The notes beneath the pieces are model-generated. The model ran no database searches and was not told where the DNA came from. It saw only the letters and a list, made by a program, of their open reading frames with translations. Below, one piece after another: positions 37,001-51,400 of a stretch of DNA of 64,000 bases (within the stretch, counting starts at the first letter, position 1; each line of letters starts with the position of its first letter). The stretch is from Apostichopus parvimensis (taxonomy: Eukaryota; Echinodermata; Holothuroidea; Aspidochirotida; Stichopodidae), in the NCBI GenBank assembly GCA_000934455.1, contig KN882759.1:66679-130678 (forward strand), read 5' to 3'. Both the position numbers and the translations under genes were made by a program.

Positions 37001-40000
37001 ATGTGTTGGTGTGTACACTGCACACAAAGTAGATTTTATTTATCCACCACAGTTGGTTTAAAACAATTTGTCAATGAGAACTTAGGCAAAGTTTATACTA
37101 TATAGTGCAAATTACCATACATGTAAGCAACTAATCACAAAGCAAATTAACAGACAGCTATTTGTGCCCGTATATATACAGTACATGTATCCCGATGACC
37201 TTATATGTACATGATGTACAGAGAGACAGACGATGTAGCTATCATATCAATTAACACACTTTAAACATCATTGCATTCCTCTCAGATCTGTGGTATAGGT
37301 AATGCCATGTGTATAGATCTGATATTGTTCTTAGTTATCTTATCTTTGGAGAATATATCTCTCCATGCATGCATGCATTCATGCAAGGAGATAAATTCCA
37401 GTTTTTATCTCAGGGGGTGGGGGGGGGGTAGGTACAACCCTACTGTACATACATTATGTCAGGCGGTTTCACGCTTTTTAACTTTGGAGATTATTAACAT
37501 CTGCCTGATCAATTGTGTCACATACAGTATTAATACTTAATAGTACCTTGATCTTTTGTTTGTGGGTAAATGAATTGAAGTCACTGTACAGTAAAACAAA
37601 ATGAAATTTTGTTGAAGAGCACTTATGTCCTTAAAAAAAAAAAAAAAAGAAGAAGAAAGACAAATATTTAATCCAGAGGACTGAATTTACATCCCTTATA
37701 ATATGAACCCTTGACTACAAAAAGGCTACTTCACAAAATTATGAACATGATGCTAGTTAATAATTGTTGTTCCTGGCAAGTTACCTGTCCGCGGTGAATA
37801 ATGTTACATACAGTGTGTAGGGGATAAATCCTGTCTGAGCTTCCTGTTCCCTTCATGTAGGAAAACTTTTAGGAGAAAATTATCAAGATATATGTAAAAT
37901 GGATAAAATTCAATATGGTAGGCAAGCCATCCTTCCCTTCCTTCCCTCTCCCAACCCCCCCCAACCCCCCCCCCTCCCCCCAAAAAAACAGACAGTAACT
38001 TTCAACATATGGAAGCAGAAAAAAAATATATCAACACTGAAAACCAGGGAACAGGAGACAAAATTAGGGAGAGATTGACTTCAGCAGGGGGTGGGGGATG
38101 GGGGTTTGGGGGAGGGGGTGTGGGAGTTGGAATGGCGGCTATCTTCAATTTTGTAATATATTACAGGATACTTTTCTCATTGTACTGCTGTGTGCATGGT
38201 AGTTTATATCAATGTGGCCATGTATTTTAAATAATGTACCCTAAAACTGATTGACATATATATATCACTGTAATATAATCAGAGCTCCAAACAAACTTTA
38301 TAATCATTGCCCAGCTATTTCAGGTTAATAGAATGCTTGTAATATGTAAACATGCCTTTGAATTGTATTTTTATAGACCATTAAGGCTATATATATGTGA
38401 AACTGCAGTAATAAAATGGCATATAAAACTGAAAATTAATTCTCTACTTTCCAGACTTCCTGTACTGTACGTATGCATTTGCTCATGCATTCACTAGCTA
38501 TGTGTAACTTGATATTTAAACATTCACATCTACAGGAAATGCGGTTGACCATACTTTTACTTATTAGTAGAACAAGTTGGACTGCAGGACTTTTTTTCTC
38601 CTCGACTCTCTAAGAAAATAACACTTTGGGTTAAGTTTTGTGGGACATAAAAATATTTTGCATTTGGCTACACCGCAGTTAATTAAATCAGTGTCTAATT
38701 AAAACCAGTTAAATGGTTGTAAACACATATAGATCTGTCAGAATTAAGACAAGGTGATAACCAGTTATAACGTGTGAATATATTACTTAGCTTGGTCAAA
38801 TATGACAATAAGTTTCATTAAAACCAGGGAGGAGTGCAGAGCTCGTTAAGAGCTCATCAGTATTGGACCCTCATATTAGCAATCAGGGGCGTAGCCAGTA
38901 TATGTAGCACTGTAGGCCTGGGCCTACATTATTTTTGGCCAAGTTATCTTTACATGTACCTTGCTAATTTTAAATACATTATGTAGTATTGAATTACGTA
39001 CTATTTTAACTCGTTTTTTTTGGGGGGGGGGGGGTTTAAAAGTGATATTCAATGAGGTGTCTCAAGTTAGCAAGAGGCCAGGGAACCAGATTGAACACTC
39101 GGGAAGGGCCGTTTCCGGCTATCTGGGGGGGTTTTCATTTTCTTGTACGCTCCGCGCTAACCAATGGTGGCACTCCGCTCAGATAGTCGTGCCTACAACT
39201 TTGAAAATCCTGGCTACGCCCCTGGCAATGATCAACCAACCCTGAGCTGTGTACATTTAACAGGGGCCTTAACATGCTCATTGCCGAATTTGTAAAATGT
39301 TTCGATCAGTACGTACAGTACTAACAGACTTCTCCTTTATTTGTCTTCCTAACTCGGGAGTGACTCCCAAGCATGAAACATTAAAAATATGACATACATT
39401 TCATGTTCATACACATATATATTTTTCGTCATTCAACAGTCGGATGCGTGGGCCTGGGCTTGGAGCTTGCAGCATCACCGTCTACGCCGTTTCAGAGAGG
39501 TTTCTATTGTGACGATAGCAGTATACGATACCCGTACCACAGTGACACCATCAGCACAGCTCTGCTGACCGGTGTGGGCCTTGGGATTCCCATTGTTACC
39601 GTAAGTGGAAGACTGTATTTAATCTGTCTGTCTGATGAAAGTTCGAAAGTAGAACTTGCCGAATTTTGTCGAAGAAAAAGGACTAGTACCTTGAGGATTT
39701 TGTATGTACATGTGTGCTACTGTACATCACTCATGTTCCTTTGATACCACCTGAGCATTTGACTTGAAATGGCTGTCATGTCGTCTCTTCTTAATCATCC
39801 TAAATGTGTAGATATAGTAATTTGGAGGAGAAGATCTTTAGTATGAGCCCCAGACACAGGTGGCTGGGAAGCTGTGGCTGCCAATAACCTTCATAGCAAT
39901 CATTTTCATGCTGACATGGTGGCACCATCCATGCTGCAATTTTACCACCACTGAATGTTGATGTGATCCCTGGCCATCCTCCAACCCCCCTTCCTCCCCC

Positions 40001-43000
40001 ACTCCCTTCCTCCCAAACTCAATCCTGTGTCACGAACTTATGTGTCCCAAAGCCTTTTGGAGACTGAAGAATTCTCACCAGGATTAAAGTTTGCTGATGT
40101 AATTATTTAGATCATGGGATTAGCAATTGTATTGTGGGTTTCATATAATGTTATAATGCAAATTAATAGAACTTTGACATATATGGCATTGCATATGTAC
40201 ACTGAATCACATCAAATCTAATTTTTACTACGAAAAGAGCTTCAAATTGCTCCAAAGTATGGCATATATGGCCAAAAAAAAAATGTTAAGATGATATAAC
40301 ACTAATTAAATACCTAACTGTAACAGGTCAGTGTATCTCTGTGTTTACATGCTGTCAGGAACAAAGACATGAACTCAATGAATGACATGCTGGAAATTTT
40401 ATCAACCCTGATAATGCCTGTCCTGTTGTTAAATCGACCTGTTGTTTATACTATGGATGCCTTTGACATACACACTGTGTTTATTTGATTCCTTAGCTCA
40501 CCCACAGATAAAGTATGGGGGGTAGAAAGAGAATATAGGACACAGTCCACAGGAAGGCTTTGCTTGTCAAGGGAACTGAAAGGAGAGGGTTCCTTGTGAA
40601 AAACTTGAACAGGTCTAATAACAACATCTCCCTGAGTGAATATCATGCATTTATTTTCCAATAATGGCCTATGGGTGCACCCACTTGACATGTCACGCCA
40701 AAGAAAAATTCCCTTAGATGAGGTTTACCTGGATAATAACATGATTCATACCCTGGGGATTGTATTATGTATGTAAAGCCAGCTGCTTTTTCAACTGTGC
40801 TATAGTAGGCATATTTATGTAGTTCCAATTTCCCTCCTTATTTGATAATAAACATGGCCTTTGTAAGTATCGGCATAGGGTCTCGATCCCCCGAGGGAAG
40901 CATATAAATGCATAAAACTTGATAAGAATTATCAACATGTGAATTGCTATATATATTTGCACATCATGGCAGAAATGTTAACCTTGGCTGACACCTCCTC
41001 TTATGATATCTATCATTAGACCCCATAAAAACAGCAGGCTATGGGTAAAAATTCTGAACTTTTGAGCCGAATTACTTCAGGTCAAAGCTTTTGAATTAAT
41101 GAGAGAGTCTCTTTATCACGGACAAGGGGGGACAAGAAAATCACCATTCAGTTCTCTTCTTTTCAACATAAAAAAAAAAATATTATAAAAAAATAAAAAT
41201 AAAATGGAATGAAAGAAAGAAAGAAAGCCAAAAAAAAGTGGTTTGTAAAATCCCAAGAAGAAAACAGAATATGGTGGAGTGCAAACATGCCCTGAGGCTA
41301 CATATGAAAAACATCTCATATTTTGACAACGGTAATTGGAGACAAATATTTGAGAATGATATTGTCACCTTAGGATGAAGTTTCCTTCCCTTTTTCTGGG
41401 TCTTGCCCAGTCACCGGTTTTGTTTGGATCAAACAGGAGAAAAGGAAAGAAAAGGAAATTGACATGGCCAAACTTCCATGTAGGTAATTGTGTTTTGATT
41501 AAAGTTTCGCTCCTCTGTGTGCCCCGCTCTCTCTGTGTTTGTGAGAATCAAGGGCTCGTGTCAACAGCTTGGCACGTTCCCAGGTATATATATACACCCT
41601 GTTTGTAAACTGCAAAGAGGGTTTAATAACACAGTATGTAGTACATGCTGGTCTTATTTTTAAAGGTCATCATTTTTGTCTGTATACATATTGCTCTTAA
41701 AACTTGTTGAACATGGCTTGAAAAAGTTGCTCTGTTTACATTTGTATTAAAAGTTAATATCTTCTCTGGGAGATCAAATCTCAAAATGATCTCACGGTAA
41801 AGTTAAAAGAGGGCGGTAATTAATTGAGACTGCAAAAGTTTTATCAGTTTGGGTGTTTTGTGTGATAAAGAGAAAGGTTTTGAAACAAATTACTCTATAC
41901 AGCTCCCTGGGTTCTCTTCCTCTCCGCAATTACCCGATCCCATCTTCATCCAAACAGGGTTTTTTGCCCCAACTTATCAACAAAACATCAAGTAAATTGC
42001 CTGTAGGTTTTATTTGTCCTATATGCATCATTCAGTTTTCATATAACCGGCAAGAGTAACAATTATAGCGACTTTGGTGCCTCATAGACGACTTAACAGT
42101 TTACAAGGAGTGTTAGCTCAGTGTAGCTGAGTCTAGCTCAGTGTACTGGCTCAGTCTAGGAGTGTTAGCTCAGTGATTAACGCCGGTGCCTTTCAATCAT
42201 AAGGTCCTGAGTTCAAGGTCACTCCAAGATTAATGTATGTCATCCAGTTACAGAGTTGTTGACAATTGACAATTCATAATCATGGACGTTAAATATGTTT
42301 CTAAGAGACTGACTTCGGTCAGCTTGCGGCTTCGATAGGCCAATGAGGCTTCTTTGCGAGTTCCTGCTTGCAGCAGGATCTAAAATACATACAGTTTATA
42401 CCCAGGGCTGCTGTGCCGAGTCTCTATGCCCCCTGCACCAGATATAAACTGCATTTTCTCCAGTTGCAGTTAAAACTCATGTATGCATAGTGAGTGCATC
42501 TATATATTACAACAGGTGCAAATTAAAGACTGTCAGTGTTAAATGGTATATAGTGGCACAGGTCTAAATATGACTCCCATTCTAGTTAACCTAACCAAGC
42601 CTATCCGAAAGGAAATGTCAATTGCTCCCAATAGAGATTAGGATAATGTTTATGGCCTTGCCCGCATGTAAGGCTAACTTCTCCTCGCATTGAGGGTTAA
42701 CAAGGACTTCCTCTACGAATCCAAATCTTTTTGCAAGGGAAGATCGCTGGGTGTATCGTCAGATGCGAACTAAATTTTCACCTTTGGGTACAGTATATAG
42801 ACCCTACTCAGGATTTTGTTAATATGCAGCGTGCATTAGGCTTCATGTGAAAATTAATGAAACGTGAAAACATTAAACATACTGGCTTGAAGAGAGGGTG
42901 GAAGTCAGGGAGATACAACCGCAGGGCACAAGGTCGGTTAGGGGGACCCGAGGATAAAGATGATGTCCATAATTATTTATTCTCATACTGGTAATGTATG

Positions 43001-45397
43001 TAGAAAAGACTTCTAGTGGGGCAGGGGGTGGGGGCGGTGACATATTTATTTATCCTCAGGGACCTACCATACCTGTCTCTCGAGACGCCACTGGAAACAG
43101 AGGTAATAAATTAATTATTCAAACTTACCTGGATCTCAACGACAGTGTTGCAACTTGAAGAATCATGTGGAACTAATTTCTATTATATACATTCTCTAAC
43201 ACAATGGTTGCTTCGTGTACCTATACCGTAGTTCCAGCTGTAAGTTAGAAGAAGCAGGGAGTCAATGCTAACCAGTAACCAGGATGTCACTGGATCATGT
43301 ATACCTAGATCATCATCTGCACATACAGAACTAGACAAATAGTACTGTATATTTCAACAAAAGTTGGAATCCTCCCTAGAGAGATATTAAAAAAACAGCT
43401 AGGCTAATCCACCATCCTATATGGCTAAGTGTACTGTAGATTAAATTACTTAATATTGTTGACAAACCCTGTGCACCAATAAACTGAACTCCACAGTACA
43501 TGACACTTGCATATAGTGCTGTGTAAGAAACAATGCCCTATACCTTGGAATCCACTGCCTACCACAGTAACTTGATACTGTATGTTTCAGCATGTTGGAA
43601 TTTCATGTAAACCCATATGTTTGGTATAAATCAAACTCATCCTTGGGGTCCACCACAGCTCTCTATACTGCTCCTGTGTGGCCCGCCCTCATGCATTGGT
43701 TCATTTTCACCTTTTAGGGTTTTACATACCAGGAAATTTAAACCACTTGCATTTGTAGCAAGACCTCTGACTGTAATAGTAGCCTGCTACTTCAGCTCAC
43801 AGTAATGAGATTTGACAGTCCATTGGTCGAAAAACAGATGAAAAATTTCCTCTCGTTAGAATCAAATTTTTAGCTTGGAGATATATTCACGGACATTATT
43901 TATTTCGGTAATATTTCATCCAGCTCACTTTATTACAGTTTACAATGAAAAGAACAGCTGTGATATCTGAGTTCCCAAGAGAGGAAATTTGCAATTTATC
44001 AAATATATATATCCATCAGGCATGGAGAAAAACAAGTCCAAAAGTGATTTCATTTTATTTTATTTATTATTTTTTTTATGGAAAAAATACTATTTTACAT
44101 CTGGTTTCCACGTCAGAATTTATTTTGACAAGTTTTCTGCCCTTTAGCAGGGTTATGTCCAGTCACTGTTATCAAAGCCTGTACTTACCACAGGTGTCAA
44201 ACATATCATAATTTGGGCAAAAGTTATTCAAAAATACTGATGTCTTTGATGGGATGATGTCAGACATATTATATATTCTGTTTGACTGCTGCCAGAGATT
44301 AAGCCAGTGATTCTTTAGGTATGGCTTTGATAGTTGCTGAATTTTATTTGTTGTAAGAAAACAGAAAATACCGAAGTTTTATTGCAGTATATAGGTCTGT
44401 TACAGTCTGTGTTAATCAATGGTCATTTGAATGCATCATATACATGTCCCAGTACTGTTGAAAAGATGTGACGAAATTAGTTTATGACCTTTGTTTCATC
44501 CTCGTCTAGTCAATCATTAATCGTTAATTAATTAAGTTAAGCTCTACAATTGTTTGCACCAAAGAGGAACTTTGTTTATTAAGTAAACCATATAAACTGG
44601 ACTTAATACAGAATGTGTAAGCACAGTACTGCATGGCTGTACAGGACTTATAAAATGTATAAAGCACAGTACTGCATGGCTGTAATTCACTGTACACTTA
44701 CAACTTTAGTACACAGAGGGAATAAGTTAACTGTAGTGTTCAAAGTTTGTGTAACAGTTTTAGAGGTCAGATATGAACTTTGGTCAGAGCTGTTTATATA
44801 CTGACATCTTTGCACTCAATGGGATAGCAATTTTCACGTTTTTGCATATAAAGCATTTTGATATGTGAGATTATATTCCTTGCAGGCTGACGCCTGGCTT
44901 GCACATTTAACATTTAACATATATGTCATTTTTAGGACAGTATTTCACTATATAATTACTGCAATGTGTTAATTGACTGTAACCTTGGAAGTAATTAATT
45001 ACCATATAAACTCTGGTATATTGTGCCCAGTTTCTTTTTGAAATAAACAATTAAATATCATGAAAGATTTACAGATATTTACCTGTTAATTGCCGATTGT
45101 TTGTACCAATAAGTTACGCTCTTTGTATTACAATCCAAAATTTTGATTCTCTGGAGTTGAAGTTATCCCGAAAAGTGAAGAAACATAAGATAAGATGTTT
45201 CAACGTACCACCGGTGTTGTTCATGGTTGAAATATGTCATTTAACGACTGAAAATAACAGTGGTAGTTGTTGAGACTAGCGGAAAAGGCGGAAAACGGTA
45301 AAGTTTGGAAAACAGTTTGGAAAAAACGGTTCACAAGAGCTAGACCATGCCTGGATGTGAGTTCATAGTAATGAATATACAACATTAAACAGTGACT

Positions 45398-45447
<50 letters not shown>

Positions 45448-48400
45448 CCCAGTGTAACACATGCATACTACTGAAGTTTCAGTTTCAAGATTCCAAATTT
45501 GAGTCAAAATATTGAATTGGAATTTGGAACCCACTCGACATGTAACTTTGTCATCCATTAGCCCATGGTGGCTTCTCCCACATTCGTGGTCACTTATAGC
45601 GTCGTAAAAATAACCGCCTACGTAGTCTGGTTGTGATACCGGTCATTTTCTTCTTGAAGTTAATTCTTCCTCTACGTTAGGTTTTTTCGCCGTAAAAACT
45701 ACTTTCGTAACCATAGGACTTTGGAAGCGAGATTATTGCTGGCACATTGAATATACATGTTTTAAAGTCAGTGTTCCTTGGATCAGCCCCATCGAACATC
45801 AGTTAGAACTTGCGCTAACTGTTACTCTACTAGTACTGCTGGTAGTAGCCTATAGGTCTTAGCATAATATTTTAGTGAGCTGAAGTTTTGAATATGCAGA
45901 GCTTGGTACTACTTCTACATCCTCAGGGGGGTTCACTATTGACCAATTGCTGGACCCCCTCTTCACTCTGTATAAATAATACTGTACCGAAGTTAATGTA
46001 GTAACGTTATTGTAAATAATTACTGAGATTCCTTATTCTTCTGGTTAAAGGGTGTGAAGACTTGCGCAAAAATAAACGTCTAATCCCAGTAATTTGAACT
46101 AGTATCAAATGAGGTGTAACAGAAGTGTTAAACACCACCATCGATCCCAAAAAAATACACGCACAGCTTGCTATACCGTCGGTAATTAGACACTAGTGCA
46201 GTCAGTACATACAGCTGCGGTCAATACCCACAGCACAGTATACAAACGATACAGCGATGGACATCTCAGGTCTAGCTAAAGATAACAATTAAGGTATCAC
46301 GTTTCATTACTGTCTGCATTTTGTAGCGACACAAACAAAACGTCACTTGCAAGCAACAGAAAGTTAACTTTTTCAGATGGCCGCACGCGGTTTGGGGGGA
46401 GTCTTCAATGCCTTTAATACAAATTCGGCTCATGAATGTGTTAATACGTTTATAGGTATATATACACGTAATTATGGTAAGTGTATACATTAAATATTTT
46501 AAGTCTTTAGTTTCACGTAGTAATGTGAGACTTTGTATCACTGCGCTGTATAGAAGGCACGCTATCGTGGTGCATCCCAGCCATTACTCATTAGCTTGGG
46601 GTTCGGACTAAACTGAGAGAAACGCGCAGAAGTAGAAGATAAAGTATAGCGTTTTGGTAAACGAATAATAAATGGAAGATAAGATGATTGGTTCTGTGTA
46701 CTCGAATATTGAAATACTAGGCTGCTGTCATCCGATACTCTGGATCCGATACTTGAATGATCTCGTTAGGTTGAAGCTGTTTTTTCCTGCTCCCTTTATA
46801 AATAAACCGAAGACGGTAACCCTGATCTTAATTGTCGCCTTATTTGTTGTCACAGATCTTAACCGACGGACTAATCCACCTAATCCCCTTCCCTCTCGGG
46901 CGCTTCCCAACAATATTAGTAGTTCTAAGACAGTTTCGCTATTAGGGCTAGTCATGCAGAGAGATTATAACGCAGATGATGGAAGGTCTGTGATACCTAA
47001 TGTAGTATGATGTGTGACCATAGGCTAAGTTTTGCATACTTGTTACTGTTGTCACTAGTCTGCTAGTCGTAACCACGATCAGCTGTTCTTTGAACAACTT
47101 GGAGAGGCTTGTTGGTACTGAATATGCATTACAGTGCTTTCTCTCATTGGCTTATTAAAATAAAGAGGCATGACGTAACAGAATACATGAATGAAATCTG
47201 TCTCCAGCGAATAAATTATCTTGATATACTTTTGATCATGAATTCTTAATTAACGAAACATTTTTGGCAAAGTTAGCTTGGTTCAAAACCCTCATTTTTC
47301 ATAGTTTGTCAGATTTAAGCAGCTTAAACGAAGTTCCATTTTTTGAAAATGAACAGATTCATGCATTTTCATCTTTCAAAAACATAGAATATACTTTAAT
47401 TTGTTCGCAATATTAAAAGAAACACTGGTGATTTTATGGACAGCTACAATATGGATAAAATGGTATAGCTCATGAATGAATATTTGCATAAATTTATTTA
47501 TTTATTTATTTTAAACCAGTATAAATATAAAATATTTATAAATAGGCGTACATCAAAAAACAGTTCTTGTTAAGATTAATCAAATGTATGGTAAATGGTA
47601 AGTGAAAGAAATAAGATTGTTAAATGGTTTAAACATAAAATGATGAAACAGTCATTACTGAAACTATAATAAAGGTTCTAAACTATCAAATTGTATAAAC
47701 ATTGCTGCACGGTATATGAATGAATTTCTATACAGTTGAAAGGCAAACCTTTTCTTCATTGCATGCATAGCTGTGAAATCACTCTTTTATGCAGCTGTAC
47801 ATATTTGAAGTATATATATACATTACAATATCACTATGTAAAGAGTCCAAAGTGCTTTCTTTTACCAGGGATAGTGTGATAGTAAGGTGGATATACAATA
47901 ATATCACAAAGAGTTATAAGAAATCAAACTTTAAGAACTGCGTTATCTTTTTGATTGGCAGTTTTTTTCAAGATGATATAGCCCTTATTGCATGTTGTTT
48001 GTTTTTCTTCTCATATCATGAGCGTTTCAATTCACACCATGAACAAAGGCTGGCAAGAGAAAATGCTTTGATCTTAGGGCTTAAAAATTACCAAGGTTAC
48101 CGGTAGTTTATCTTACAACAGAGTGAATACCCACTATCCATGTGTTCATAGCAATACGCAGCATTGATGCATGTTGTGAATCATGTTTTTAATTCCGAAC
48201 AACTAAAAACAGACAATTGGAATATTACAGCATTACATTCTGCAAATGTTCAGTGTACTTCTTCATATTTTGCATATGTGTAATGGGAAATATCATTCTA
48301 TAATTATGAAATCTGAAATCACTGCACAAAAACCACCCCCACATCACCCCTGGATGTTGAAATTATGTTTTTCCCCCAAAAAAATTATTATGATTTTTTT

Positions 48401-51400
48401 TAAAGTTTGATGACTGGTACAGTAGCTGAGTATCACTATACAAATATGAAGTAATTTCTTATATAGTAACTAACAGACAACGTAGAGAGAGCCCGTCTTT
48501 GTCTGGTAAATGTAGGCTGCTTACGATGTATAGTATCGAGGTGGATTGGCAGGGACACCAAACTCGTATTACACTCTTGTCAGCAAAAGTCTTAACTTCA
48601 AAGAGAATTAATCTCTTTTATAGTAAGTTATCCTTCTCTCTTTGAAACACAACCCTGGTTTTACAGAATCTTATAAACAGCAAGATCTTTAAGCTCCACA
48701 CCATGTATGGATCTTCTTTCAGATAAGTTGCCTGATCAATTATAGAAATCAGTGACGAACGTAAACATGAGTACCTTTGTGCGGGCAAATCAATGAGGTC
48801 TAATTAACCTGTCTACCCCTACAACCCATTCATTAGTGAAATATATATATATCAACCTACCGTTGGGATTGATTTGTTTCTTTTTGTCCGCAAGAAACGG
48901 AAATAGGAAGGTCGATATGCCGGCTTAAAAATGGATTTATTTCAATCATGAAGATTACAATACATATGAACAAAACAAAAGAAAACCAACTCCACAAACA
49001 AGAACAATAAAAGGAAGTGTTTAGCATAGCTAGTAAATTGGCATTCAGGAAGTGATCCTGGCAACCCTTGATTGATTGATTTCGCGGGATTAAATCTGTC
49101 ATTAAACTGCAAGGTTATCGCTGGTTTATCGTCGGTTTAGCATTTAACTGATATGATATGGATCTAATCTCAAGGACCGGAGAGAATTCACAGGTTTTAT
49201 AGAATGTAACAAAGAAAGAAGTTAGGAGCAACAAGAACTTGCAACACATAGGTGCCTTAATTATTTTTTTGGGCATATTTTGCTTTCTTTTATTTTGCAG
49301 TTGATGTAAAAGCAGTTTGTTGGTAAAAATAAATATATTTTTTCCTGATACACATTTTTTCTTCCTTCTTCGTTCCTTTCGGTGTTGAATGTATGACCAA
49401 AACAGAATTGCCAATGAATATTATTTTCTCAATTGCTTTGTCAGTTTAGTCAACTATAAATAACATGGAACCCAAAATTTGAACGCAGCTTTTAGTGTTA
49501 GATCAAAACCAAGGTATAACTCCTCTGACGTCAAAATTTCAACTCTGACGTCATACTGGGGTCTGTAATGGTTTATATATTTTATGAGGGATTAGGGGAT
49601 TAGGTACACATACTTGTCTTGTCATACTGCGGTTTGTAATGGTTTTTATATTTTATGAGGGATTAGGGGATTAGGTACACATACTTGTCTTGTCATACTG
49701 CGGTTTGTAATGGTTTTTATATTTTATGAGGGATTAGGGGCACATACTTTTCTTTATATTGCGGTGGAATATTGTTAAGACTTTACCTTGTATGTCACCT
49801 GTTAATATCAGCAAAAACATAAAATGAGTGATAACTGAAAAGACAGCCTGGGTCAACTGGCCATCTGGAACCATTCTTCCTTGGAAATTTTACTGCCGCC
49901 AGTCCATCCAACCCTAAATCCTCCCACACCCAAAATTGAACGCTTTAGGGTAAATTGTTGATGGAGTCACACTTTATCGGACAGTTTGGTAACATTTGTC
50001 CGGGGCCATGATATGCGGGATGATAAGAGTATATAATCTAGCTGTTACAGTTCCAATCTCTTTTCTGTGATTTGGGTCAAGGTTTCACTGACAAGAGATA
50101 ATCTCTATTATTTTCTGTAAGTTTGAAGCAAGGTGAAAGGGAAATTGAACAAAATGAAATAATGAAATCAATATGCCAGTTTTGCAAAAAATGAGAGTGT
50201 CTATGAGCAAGATGGTTGGACTAATATTAGACAAAATGGACAGATGGGGAGGAGGGTTGGGTGAAGGGGGGGGTGGGCGGAATAAGGTGAAGGAGTGTGG
50301 CATGTGGGATAGAAATTGGTATTGCATGTATATGATTTGCATATCAAGGAAACTGACTGAAAAAAGTAACAGACTTACCTGAAAGGATACTACCTTAAAG
50401 GCACAAAATTCATTTTGCTTTGTTGTAGATGGTCAACAACAGACGATGCTTTATCAGTCCAGTTTGTACTTCCGTACCATGACACTTTTGTTTTTGTTTT
50501 TCATTTTGGGATATGAAAAGCAAAAGTTCTGTCTAGTTTCTGAGCCTGATCTGAAATTATACCTAGACATATATTTGTAAAGATGTTGAGCATATTGGCA
50601 AATGCTTTCAGGTTGGGTACCTACTTGTCAAAGCTTTTGAAATGATAAAATCTCCTTTAATTGGGAGTATATTTTGATCGCCAGACATGTCCATCCCACC
50701 TTCGACTGCCGGTGATAAAAACTCGCCCTGCATTTTCCGCTGGGGTGGGTGTGTGGGTGGAACCACACACACACATATATATATTCATATTTACCTCCCA
50801 CTTGAAGTGCAGCTATACTGTATGCCAATTTAATGTCTTCAGTACATGATATCTAAAACACATATGATTCTCTGGTCGTGATAAATGGTATAAAACTTGT
50901 CATGTGTTTATATACCCTAGACCAAGAAAACTGATTCTTCAAAGTTTAAAGTGAGCTGCTGAATATTTACACTAGCATCGTAATTCTTTCAGAGGGTTTG
51001 AAGGTAGAAAAATTTGACAGATGCAGCTTTCTATTTCAAGATTTACTGAGCATGAACAAATTCCTTTAACACAACCATCCTATAAACTGGTTCATTTACA
51101 GTCCCTCCCTTGAACCCCTAAAGATGATAGATGTTTGTCAGCTGTAAAGATGTGGTGTTTTGATGGAATGGATATATTAGCTGGGATAATCCTTTAGAGG
51201 TAGAGAAAGATCAATGCAGCTTTGCTACTGAAAACATGAAGCTGTTTTAAGCACAGCTGTGTTTATCAGAGTAACATCCAGCTTTTTCTGAGCAATGTCT
51301 CATTTGAGGTCAAGACATATCTACCACACTGGGAAGTAGGCCAAATAACTCGGGGCAATTGGGGGTTGTAGAGAGGGGTACTCTGGTTCAATTCCTAACC

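Larger units (their letters stand above)
30370..39439. other. PLPP intron (9 kb)
   Basis: Contains a tRNA-like foldback (33030-33211), a LINE end (35616-35705), two hAT-type elements and a 237-bp tandem duplication, listed separately. An unassigned open-frame cluster lies at 31264-31745. Confidence 0.6.
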
